The notes beneath the pieces were generated by a model. It made no database searches, was not told the DNA's origin, and saw nothing but the letters and a program-made list of their open reading frames with translations. This document shows, piece after piece, positions 39,852 to 48,990 of a DNA stretch of 64,000 nt. The position numbers were made by a program, and so were the translations under genes. Position 1 is the first letter of the stretch, and the number at the start of each line of letters is the position of its first letter. The stretch lies in the NCBI GenBank assembly GCA_039621445.1, contig CP154956.1:69681649-69745648 (forward strand), given 5' to 3'. The stretch is from Euglena gracilis (lineage: Eukaryota > Euglenida > Euglenophyceae > Euglenales).

Positions 39852-40133
39852 CAGGCTTCTTGGCTCCGGGGGGGGGGTCTGGCTGGCCCCGGGGGGGGGG
39901 GTCCCTGGCCACTCACCACACAACAAACTGGGCCAGAAGCAAATTTAGCGCCGGCCATAAACAGACAAGAAGCCCAGTGCAACCTGGGGGTAGGGTTCCC
40001 GGCTGGAGGCCCAGGTACAGGTTTCAGTGCAAAGCACTGCAAATTTTTTGGGAAATGCTCTTAGACGGCCCGATTTTTGGAAGTCCCCCCAGGGTCCCCT
40101 GGGCTGGGTGGGGGGGTCTTAAAAAGAAGCCTG
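39852..40133. mobile_element. CAGGCTTCTT foldback element (282 bp)
   Basis: The termini share CAGGCTTCTT in inverted orientation. Flanks GAGCACAC (39844-39851) and CAGCACAC (40134-40141) match at 7 of 8. A perfect hairpin CAGTGC, loop AAA, GCACTG lies at 40025-40039. Similar right arms are at 37355 and 20550. Confidence 0.8.
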
Positions 40134-40141
40134 CAGCACAC

Positions 40142-41540
40142 ACCCAATGTGCTTCAATTGCAGTTATCTATGGCGTCTCAAACGCAAAGAAGCTGCAATA
40201 TCTCTGAATGTTATGGCAGCAAAGCCGTAAGTTAACCCTGTTTTTCTACGGATGGACCCCGAGGGGAGGGGGTCCGCAACCGAATAAAGGTGCTGGTTGG
40301 CTGTGACGCTGGGGGTGGGGCTGAAGAAAACCCCTGCTTTCCACTTTCAAAAAACCAGTGAGTCATTTTTCAAATCAGTCATCTACATCCCCCCCCCCCG
40401 AATAAAGTTGGGTCCTGCCAGGCAAAGCTAGGCTGGACCGAAAATTGTTGAAAGGGGGGGTCAAAAATGGCCGAAAATTTGGGCCATTGCTCACCGACCC
40501 CAGGGGTGGGGGGAAGGGGGGATCACTCTCCATTATGGAGAAGGGCTTTCTTCAGTCCCCCCCCAGTCCCGCGGGCCGGCTGGAAGAAAAGGTTGTGGCA
40601 GGAAAAAGGTGCTGGCTAGACTCTCCCTCTGGGGTCTGGGGGGGGGGGTCAAGCCGGCTGGGAGTCGGCCCGGCGGGTTCCAAAAAAAATGCCCCAAAGA
40701 GCCCAAATCCAGCAGGGTTGGAATTTTTGTGTGCTCTGGATAAGCCTGACCAAGTGTACAATACATTTTGACCCTCATTTGAGACGATGGAAAATCCAGA
40801 TACATTTTTTTGAAGCCTCAGGCCTCACCATTGCTTCAGGTGCGGCTGACCCCACCATTTTGGGGGTGATTGACTGGTCCCGGAATTGGGATGATGGTGT
40901 GGCTCAGGCGCGCATGTGTGCGTGCGGTGTGTATGCGCACATGGGTTCATGTGCACGTGTGCACAATTGCATGTGGTTTGTGTGAACGAGAGTTTCCATT
41001 TCAGTCCAAGGAAGATTGCAACTCATTTATGTTTCCCCTTCAAGGAAATGACACAGTGTTTTGCTCCCTCCTAAACAGTCTCGTCAGCCATCCAAAGGAA
41101 TGCGCCTTGAAATGTCTTGTCTTGAAACCATCAATTGCTAATGACATAATTTGAATGAAATACCCCCCTGCCCACCAACCATAGTTTTCCAGGATCAAAG
41201 CGCGAGGCGCATTACTTGTTCTTGTGAATCCCAATGCGGAATGGTTCAAAATTTTTGATTTTTATCGCATTTTATTTGTGGGATTTTTTTCCTTCCAAAC
41301 TCATGTTCCTCTTTTCGACCCCCATCCCTTCTTGTTAGTGCGTTGAATTCATGAACACAATTCATTGACCTGTGTGACCTCAGCCCCCCCCCCCCGGTCG
41401 GTTGGGCTCGGGGGGGGGGGTCCGCCGTGGGTCAGGTTTTTGCCCTGGGTCGGCAAAATTATGCAAGCAATTTCCGCCAACTTAGCTGGGTATTGGCTGT
41501 GTGGTTGGCCCCCGGGGGGGGGGGGGCAACCACAAAAGAT
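40142..41540. other. C/G-run remnants and unique sequence, no gene recognised
   Basis: 40440-40690 contains several C/G runs. 40900-40985 is rich in GTGCGC/GTGCAC dinucleotide steps. No delimited element or recognisable exon was found. Confidence 0.35.
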
Positions 41541-42063
41541 AAAGGCACCAAAGAATTAATTTATCTATTGTTACATTATTATCGTTTATGTTTCGGGTCT
41601 TTATGTCATATTATAATATATGATGCTTACCACTGTTTAAAGTTAATTAGAATCCCCAGTTACTTAATACTTATATTATTATTATATATTACAGATATTC
41701 ATAAATTTTAAATATATTAATATTATATATAATAATGGGATTTTCTATATATAGAAAATCTTCATAAATAAAATTTATATAAATATTTCATTTTATTATT
41801 AAATTATTTATATACTAAAATTTTATATATAATAATAGGATTTTCTATATATAGAAAATCAGATTCTCAAAAATGCTTTTCTATATAAATTCCTAAGCTT
41901 TTATTTTATTATTAATAATAATTTTTGAATAGATTAAAAATTTAAGTTTAAACTCTATAATTTTATAGATTCATATTTTCAATATCTATATAAATTCATT
42001 TTATTATTTATATAAATTTATTAAATTATTTTTATATTATTATTTCAATATATTTAACACATA
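41541..42063. other. AT-rich island, left part
   Basis: Composition changes abruptly from C/G-run DNA to almost pure A/T. A 36-bp sequence containing the 22-bp palindrome GATTTTCTATATATAGAAAA plus TC occurs at 41725-41760 and again at 41825-41860, exactly 100 bp apart. The composition suggests an organelle-derived (NUMT/NUPT) insertion. That is inference: no organelle gene is recognised with confidence. Confidence 0.5.
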
Positions 42064-42494
42064 TGGCATAAAGTGGAGCCCCCACACTTAAGTGTGGGGT
42101 ACTGTGGGGGTATGTGTGGGGGGGTGTGGGGGGGTGTGGGGGGGGGGGTGTGAGGGGGTGCCAAATCTGAGGAAAGTGGATTTTCTTTCCCTTGCCTTGC
42201 ACATACAAGGGGATGATGTTTTTTTGGTTTTGGGGTGGGTCAGGGTGGGGGGCGGGCGCCCCCCCCGGTCCCCCCCGGGAGGGCAGAAGGTCCGCGGCGC
42301 GACGCCGAAGGCGAGTAAGTCAAAAAAATGGACACGGAACAGTTGACACACGAGGCCGAAGGCCGAGTAATCAAAAAATGACACCTGACAGTTGCACACA
42401 GTCAACATGAGTGTGGGGGGGGGTGTGGGGGGGTGTGGGGGGGGAGTGTGGGGGGGGGGGGTGTGGGGTACTATGGGGGCTCCACTTTATGCCA
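42064..42494. mobile_element. TGGCATAAAG element nested in the AT-rich island (431 bp)
   Basis: The TIRs read TGGCATAAAGTGGAGCCCCC plus AYA, with one mismatch in 23. Flanking 9-mers TAACACATA and TCACTCATA agree at 7 of 9, compatible with an old 9-bp Mutator-type TSD. The interior has GTGTGGGG minisatellite arrays on both sides and two ~50-bp direct copies of a GCCGAAGGC-GAGTAA-TCAAAAAATG module (about 42303-42400). A truncated copy is at 21684. Confidence 0.75.
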
Positions 42495-42830
42495 TCACTC
42501 ATATTTAATATATAATTATTATCATTTAATTTTATGAATTTCATAAAATTGAAAAACATATATATTTTTGATTTTAATTCTAAAAAATGTTGGGTCTAAA
42601 ATCTGTTGTATAATTATAAAATAACTATTATATATAAGCAAGACGCGCTCTCGCTATTGAAAACATAACGAATATCCGTTCAGGATACCCTCATCACTAC
42701 CCCATAATTCTGCATAAAATCCAAATCACACAAGAAGAATCTGGATCAAACGACTAAATAATTTTTTACAACTAATTTGGGGTAGTGATGTCATTCCTCG
42801 TTTAGATAAATCTGGGTGGGTTTGGGCCCG
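42495..42830. other. AT-rich island, right part
   Basis: It continues the AT-rich composition interrupted by the element at 42064. A 13-bp inverted repeat (CATCACTACCCCA at 42692-42704, its complement at 42778-42790) lies near the edge. No gene is recognised. Confidence 0.5.
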
Positions 42831-43640
42831 GGGAACACTCCCCCCCCCCCCCCCCCCCGGGGGGTCACTTAATGAATCTATACCACCGACCACCACCCAG
42901 TGGGGGTTGCAGGTCAGGGGGTGTGTATGACCACCCCCCCCTTGTCGGGGGTTGTTAGTGACCTCAGAAAGGAGGTTTTTTTTGGCACCTGGTCATACGA
43001 CCAACCGCCAATCAGGGTTGCAGGTGAGTGGGTGCATGTGACCACCAGGGGTTGCAGGAACCCGGTTGGTGAGCAGGGGGGCGCAGGAGATGTACTCACC
43101 ATTCTTGTGTCTCTCCCTCTTGTCGGTGAAGGGTTTTTTTCATTGAAATATGTTTCGTTTGGGGCTTTGGCCTTTTGGCTTGCGATCTCAACCCCCCCAT
43201 TTTTTAGGCTTTTTAGCTTGTTTTGCACATCGTCCACCGGAAGCTCAACATGCAAATTTGGCCCCCAAGTTGACCCCTTAGCCTCACCTTCAATCATTGC
43301 CCACATCAATCAGCCAGCAGAAAAAATTTTTCCAGGGAGTTCCTCCATTTTTTTTGGCGCAAAGCGCTGAAAAACCTTTGGGACCAAGGAGAGTGGACCC
43401 AGGCCCGATGCCCCCCCCCCCCCCGGCCACCAGGAGGTGGGGGGGGGTGGACCCCCACCCGCCACAGCACTGTTCAAGGAAAATTCCTTTAGCGCCAAAG
43501 GAAGAATTTGATTTGAAAGTCTGTCATGGAAATATAGGAAGGCCTGGTGGGGGGGGGGCAGAACGGAAGTCGGCCAAACAACCAGGGTGGTGGGTGGGGG
43601 TTGACCCCGAAGAATCTTTGCTGGCACCGGGTGTATTTTG
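42831..43640. repeat. C/G-run repeats including degraded GGTCATACGACC family
   Basis: GGGGTTGCAGG, ATGACCACCCC and GGTCATACGACCA phrases at 42888-43080 are degraded relatives of 29968-30220. GCAAATTTGGCCCCC at 43252 is another dispersed phrase. A small hairpin (GGCGC, loop AAA, GCGCT) is at 43356-43368. Confidence 0.45.
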
Positions 43641-43649
43641 GACCCATTC

Positions 43650-43895
43650 TGTTGATTGTGCCAAAATTTCAATTTTTTTGACATTCGTTTTTTTTCACCC
43701 CCCCCACAAATTGCCAATTTGTAAACCTGAAATTTTTGAGTTTTTTTTTGTGAAATAATGTGGTTTTCCACCAAAAAAATGCATTTTGGATTCATTTTTT
43801 CAAAAAAAAAATTCAAAAATCCCCGGCCAAAATCCCCGTTTCCCCAAAATTGGTGAAAATGCTGTGGTGGGTGGGGGGGTTGGACCCACCAGGAG
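43650..43895 (+). repeat. Dispersed repeat R1, 5'-truncated (43.7-kb copy)
   Basis: It begins at the GATTGTGCCAAAATTTC phrase and runs to GGTGAAAATGCTGTGGTGGG plus a G-run, colinear with 27748-28105 but missing its first ~130 bp. Confidence 0.7.
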
Positions 43896-45590
43896 GGGGT
43901 GGGGGGTCAATGCAACCCTGCCCGCACTCCCCCCAAATATTCCCTGGGTGGGGGGGCAGGTTTCTTTTTAAGTTGGAGCCACAGCGTTGCTCAAGTCGAA
44001 GGGAACCCCTTCCCCGGGGGGGGGGGTTCAGCCAGCCAGCTGCCTTTTTGATGGATGGTAACAGATTTTTTTGCTTTCAGGGGTGCAAAAATTGGCCAAA
44101 AAATGGGCAAAAATTGGTCGGATTTGGGCTGACCAGGGCAAATTTTGGATCAAAAAAATGGATTTTTTACATAATTGGCAGTTTTGGGGGGCATTTTCAA
44201 AGTTTCAATTTTTTTTGTACCCGGTTCGATCCCAGCTCAGGCCCAGTTCCTGCCAGGGGACCCCCCCCTCTAATCGGTCTCAAAAAAAATTCTGATGGGA
44301 AACCCTGGGGGGGGGGGCTCTGGAACCCCCTCCCAACACGGGGGGGGGGGGGGGGGGGGTCTATCTCAAAACAGTTGGAGTATCGGAAGATTTCGGTTTC
44401 GTGAACAGTCAAAGGGGCTAAAATTATTGGAAGATCCAGTTTAAAAGTATAATTGAACCTTGAATCTTGAAATTGAATTGAATCTCTTTGTTCGAATTTT
44501 TTGACTTTTTTTCCAGGTGGAAAACACCAAAACATCTAAAAGTGAGGGGAAAGGAAGTTTTTTTCCCCGCAATTTCCGGTGCATAGTCCAGAAGAAAATT
44601 CTATTTTTTTTAGAACCTGCCAAGGAGTTGGGGGGGGGGGGGGGGGCTGGAGGTATAGTTGTTTGTGGGTTTCGGCTGATTTTGGGGGTCCCACGCCTGG
44701 TTGGGTGGATGGGGGGAGACCCACCCGGTGGTTTTACCAAAAAGTCTGGTGGGAAGGACCCACCAAGTCTTTGAAATACCCCTGACCTCATAGCACAAGA
44801 CCCCCCTGCAGGCTAAAAAAAAAAAGAAGTGTGAATGCACAAAGAGATCTTTGTAGTTATTATGTTTCGCAAGGAAGTGTTGCAACCCCATTGTGAAGTA
44901 AAGGGGGAAAAGTGCTAAAAATTTCAGAGCAGAATCGAACACAGTTGTTTTTTGGCTCAAGCCGTTGAAATGAATGGTGGGCTTTCAGTGCATTTTCTGA
45001 CAGATGCCAGCCAGCGGTTCGTCAGGCAAATATCGAAACTACCTCTTCGCCCCGTTTCAAAAGGCGCAGCCCAAACCACAGGGCTTCTGTATCTATAAGG
45101 ATCCTCCTTCCCCCTCTCCACACCACCAAGAGTTACTCCTGGGAGGTCTTGTGTATGTAGTTGCTCTACAGCGCAATTGCGCGGGAGGTTTTCTCCTTGC
45201 ACAGACCAAAACGTTACATCTTCACGGTTCTTTTTCCGTGCTGTTCAATGAAGGAGTCCAAAAGTTCACCATTTTTGCGTCAACGTTCAAACTCTGGGCG
45301 CTCGGTCTAAATCAGCAGAGAGCAGCCCAGCCAGAGAAAATATAAAACCCCAGGGGCACCAAGGGTTGTGAAATGTCCCAAAACCCAAACCCATATCTCA
45401 AAAAATATGAGGGTTTTTTTAAAAAAACCGGGGGGGGTCAGCACCCACCCACCCCCCTAGGGCCCCAGGGGGGGGTTCCCGGGGGACCCACCCATTTTTG
45501 CACTAAAATGGCCAAAAAAAATAGCCCCCTCCCCCAAAATTTTCAGCGCCTCTGCTCCGAAAAAGACATGCCCACCAGCCTCGGACTCCC
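43896..45590. other. C/G-run repeats and unassigned sequence
   Basis: At 45410-45590 a GGG-T-run, AAACCGGGG start and a CAGCGCC...GCTCCG segment resemble a decayed CAGGG-T-run foldback element without a right arm. Other open stretches have no recognisable domain. Confidence 0.35.
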
Positions 45591-45600
45591 ACGACACAGA

Positions 45601-46140
45601 AAGGGGGGGAGGAAGGGAGCAAGAGGGCGACACAAGAAGATGGTGAGGCCCTGCCTTCCTAGCCGGCTGTTCTGTTCTGGTGTGGTTTGTGCTCGCGGGG
45701 GTGCCTCTTACTGCCCTTTGTTTCCGGAGTTGGCGATGATGATGTTACCCCTTCGAGGAAAACCGGCAAGGGAGGAAGGGACACGGAGGGCGAAGCACAA
45801 AGACCTTGTGAGGCCATGCCTTGCTCGCCGGCGGTGTTGTGTAGGTTGTTGTTCCTTCGCGCTGGGCTAGGAGTCCCTGCTTAGTGCCGCCTCGCCGGAG
45901 TTGGCTGACGATGCTGCTCCGACATTTGCGACATGGCTTCTTGCCCCTGGGGGGGGTCCCCCCCCTCTTCCCCCCTGGCCCCCATTTTCTGACCGAGGGC
46001 TTTTGAGGACAAATTTTCTTTTATGGGGGGGGGTCGGGCTCACAAGGTCTTTCTGCTTCGCCCTCGGTGTCCCTTCCTCCCTTGTCGGTTTTCCTCGAGG
46101 GAGTACGAGACACCTCGGGCTCCGCACTTTGCCCTTGTGC
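45601..46140. repeat. DIRS-like element terminus, left (inverted relative to 51655-52110)
   Basis: Two direct ~165-bp modules (45601-45760 and 45768-45915) are followed by a shorter opposite-orientation module (46028-46140, GCTTCGCCCTCGGTGTCCC). On the complementary strand it reads AAGCAGGGACTCCTAGCCCA plus GCGCGAAGGAAC, matching the plus strand at 51690-51722. Inverted termini are a known hallmark of DIRS1-type elements. A pair of head-to-head elements is the alternative. Confidence 0.6.
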
Positions 46141-46192
46141 GGCCAGATTTTTCACTGAAAATTAGGGGGGCCAGGGCACTTTCCAGTTCACC

Positions 46193-47460
46193 TTGGGCAC
46201 CAAGTCGTTGATAATGGGCTGTAAAAGCCCATTATCCCCTGGGGTGCGGCGCCGGGCGGGACAAAAAAAGACCAACCGCGGAATCTTCCGCTTTGCGGAA
46301 GTTCCTAATTTAAGTTCAATGGAGTGCCTCTCTGTAGGTGAGTCCAAGCCTGAACACTTCATCCATCAAGCTGGCAAAGTCTTGTGCATTCAAATATCAA
46401 GGATAAGAAAAGGAAAGACACCCCAAGGAGACACCCAGAAAACTGAAGTGTTCGTGTCCTACCACTACCAGAATACCAGAATGCCAGAATCAGAATACCA
46501 GAATGCCAAGGCCAGGAGGATGAATGTCAGTTGGATGCCGGAAGAAGATCACTCGAAAGTGCAGGAAGTGACAGATTGGAGCTGGAGCAGATGGAGTGTC
46601 CGACTTCCAGAAGAAGGCTGGAGATCTGCATTGACAGTGTGGGATGGCCAAGAAGAAGAAGACGAATCAAGGAGTCCAGCTCCAAGCTATGAAGGTGCAG
46701 CTGAACAACCGGAAGAGCCACTGCAGCCATTCAGGAGGAGAAATGTGGTGATGGAGACCAGATCAGAACCAAGAGAACCAGAATCAGGACCAGCTGCAGA
46801 TGAGGAGTACTACGAGGTGGACGAGCCAGAGACCCAGCCAAGACCAAGTGGAAGAGGCAAAAGGATCAAGAGGCAGTACATCTCCGAGGAGTACGCAGTG
46901 CGCTGGGAATTCATCGACCTGATCCTGGACAAGTTCAACATTCAGTCAGAAGGTGTGCAAGAAGCATTTGCATCATGGGAAAATGCAAGATGTTCTGGAC
47001 AAGGGAAGACAATGCATTTGCGAAGACATGGACAAGAGAAAGGATATGGGCCAATCCACCGTGGACGCTGATGAATCAAGTCATCCTCCAGATCATCGCG
47101 GACCAGGTGCAGGAGATGGTGCTGATTGCACCAGAGTGGCGTACAACAACATGGTGGCCAGTGCTGCAGAAGATGACAGTGAAGTTCATCATCTTCGAGG
47201 AAGAAACCCGGTTCTTCGAGATCTGGGACCAGCAGGCGGGCCAGATGCAGCCGACTGGGCCATTGCGTTGGCCAGTCCGGGCGTGCTTGGTCCAGTACCG
47301 AAGATTCCAGGAGGAGACCCTGAAGGACATGCCCCCAGGAGATGAAGGAGCAACGTCCCGAGCCCGCAGGAGAAGTGGAGATGAACGTGGACTCTCCGAG
47401 GCGAGCAAGAGGAGGTACCGTCGACAGCGGTACCAGTGGTTCGCGGAGACGTGGGAATGA
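46193..47460 (+). pseudogene. Retroelement-derived frameshifted ORF with a methyltransferase-like NPPW domain
   Basis: The first frame (to 47071) encodes a Glu/Pro/Arg-rich region, then Trp-Glu-Phe-Ile-Asp...Ala-Phe-Ala-Ser-Trp-Glu-Asn-Ala. Similarity continues in a second frame (46975-47460): Phe-Trp-Thr-Arg-Glu-Asp-Asn-Ala-Phe, Trp-Ala-Asn-Pro-Pro-Trp, then Leu-Ile-Ala-Pro-Glu-Trp and Trp-Trp-Pro-Val. So there is one frameshift near 46975-47000. The Asn-Pro-Pro-Trp block resembles motif IV of the adenine-methyltransferase-like domain that follows RNase H in DIRS-type elements; the element at 48989 has an equivalent (Ala-Asn-Pro-Pro-Trp). No RT precedes it, so it is probably a deletion derivative. 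Confidence 0.55.
46210..46236. repeat. Perfect 11-bp hairpin
   Basis: GATAATGGGCT, loop GTAAA, AGCCCATTATC. A second hairpin (CTTCCGC, loop TTT, GCGGAAG) follows at 46285-46301. Both lie between the terminus-like repeat and the ORF. Confidence 0.6.
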
Positions 47461-48035
47461 GGCGGTGTAGACCGAGTGTTGCCTGCCCTCCCCCTCCCAG
47501 CCTAATCCCCCTCCTCTGCGAGACCACTGTCCAAGATCCCCGATCAGGAAGAGAAGATTTCAGTATGTTTTTTCAATGGTGCACGTACTGGCCTGCGTCA
47601 GCACAGAACGAATGACTGAAAAATTCCAGGTGTTGGATGTCGATTGTCGTAGGATGCTCTGGGAGGACCGACGGCCCGTCACCCCTGTGGGGGGGGGGGT
47701 GCTCAGGGCGGTTCGGCTGCCCGTCGCCGAAGATGAATCGTTGGGTTGGTTGGAGTGTGGTGGTGTGGACCCGAGGGTTGCCTGCCCCCCAATTTCAATT
47801 CAGTGGAATTGGATCAGATCTGCAGAATGGTTGGCATAGTGATGGCGGTGTAGACCTGTGGGTTGCCTGCCCCGTGTTGTCTGTTCGATGTGAATTGGAA
47901 GCAGATTTGCAAGAATCACAGGTGTGTGTGGCGGTGTGAACGCCATGTTACCCGCCCCCTCCTCGATGAAGGAATTGTGGTCCTGGGATCTTGATTCGAG
48001 AGTGGCGGTGTGAACTTCCTATGTTACCTGCCCCC
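47461..48035 (+). repeat. Five copies of a GGCGGTGTRRAC...TTGCCTGCCCC motif
   Basis: The ~30-bp motif occurs at about 47461, 47757, 47845, 47930 and 48004, each followed by 50-260 bp of less similar sequence. It is a non-coding repeat array between the plus-strand ORF and the minus-strand retroelement. Confidence 0.6.
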
Positions 48036-48112
48036 ATTCATCATTCACTACGTGGACATTGTGCGGACTCTGGACTACGATTCTAATCCCCAGACTCAGA
48101 ATTTGCTGTACG

Positions 48113-48499
48113 TTACTTCCTCCCCCCCCAAAAAAAAACCGCCGGCCACTCGTTTGACTTGTGCCAAGTCAGAGGACCTGTATAAACAGAGGATTCTTGA
48201 GAAAAAAAAAATAAGTTGTGTGCGCAATGTACAAATATCAGTGGGCATAGGGGCCTTGGCCAGCCCCAGGAAGATTGGGAGGGGATCCCAGAATGCCCCA
48301 TACTTCTCCAGAATTTGGTTACAAAGCCTCTTTTAAGGGTCAAAAGGTTGTGGAATCTCAGCCCACCAAACCCAGGAAACAAAAGCATAACACTGTTTGC
48401 ATTACGGTCTTGGGCCTTGGAGAATTGGAGTAATTGTATTAAAGCGTCAGCCACTTGGTCTGTGGTGGCTTCAGGGGCTGGCACCCCCATTTTCTCCAA
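48113..48499 (-). pseudogene. Conserved 3' ORF segment of the DIRS-like element, unassigned
   Basis: Its first ~50 codons (Pro-Glu-Ala-Thr-Thr-Asp-Gln-Val, then Gln-Phe-Ser-Lys-Ala-Gln, Gly-Gly-Leu-Arg-Phe-His) recur on the plus strand at 57301-57430 in copy 3, so this is a real part of the element. I cannot identify the domain. A recombinase N-terminal region is conceivable, but no catalytic Arg-His-Arg-Tyr set is visible. Confidence 0.4.
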
Positions 48500-48543
48500 A
48501 ATTACCCACAGAAGTGCACTCTGATAACGTTTTAAACTGGGGT

Positions 48544-48990
48544 TTATCCCAGGAAATCGTCAATGGTTTTAATCTGAATTTGTTTCCCCTCCAAAATTTG
48601 CCTGAGTAAGTCATGAACAGCAGGGGCCACCTGGGGGGTGGCATTTGTTCCCCCCTGCAATTGGTGAACATACTCATGTAGGGAGTGATTTTCAGGCAGG
48701 GGGTCCCTGTAACTTTCGTTTTGATTAACTGGGGCCACCATGTGGCTGAATCCCAGTAGGGGGTGACCATTTTGGGGAAACATTCTCAACCTGGGCAGAA
48801 AGTTTTGGATTATTGACCAGGGGGGGTTTGCATAAAGATCCCATGTTGTCAAGTGGACATTGTAATGCATTTGTTGCTGAGGCCTCCCAGTGCGGCCACC
48901 TGGCCACAAAATTGCGCAGTTTTTTGTTGCCTGGGGAGGCAAAAAAAACTGTTTCCAGATGTATGAAATTTTGGAAATGCTGCCTTAGTC
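48544..48990 (-). pseudogene. Methyltransferase-like domain of the DIRS-like element (two frames)
   Basis: It follows RNase H directly. Trp-Pro-His-Trp-Glu-Ala-Ser-Ala and Ala-Leu-Gln-Cys-Pro-Leu lie in one frame and Leu-Tyr-Ala-Asn-Pro-Pro-Trp-Ser-Ile-Ile in the next, so a frameshift lies near 48850. The Asn-Pro-Pro-Trp block is the presumed catalytic motif IV. The same region is present, inverted, at 56763-57150. Confidence 0.55.

Noticed and set aside
41541-41680. Start of mitochondrial cox1 in the AT-rich island
   Set aside because: A few residues (Lys-Asp-x-Gly-Thr, Phe-Gly-Ser-Leu) can be lined up only with gaps and frame changes. The similarity is too weak to call.
44217-44240. Second tRNA-like string (GGTTCGATCCCAGC)
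   Set aside because: Only the B-box consensus matches. No T-stem pairing or other arm is found.
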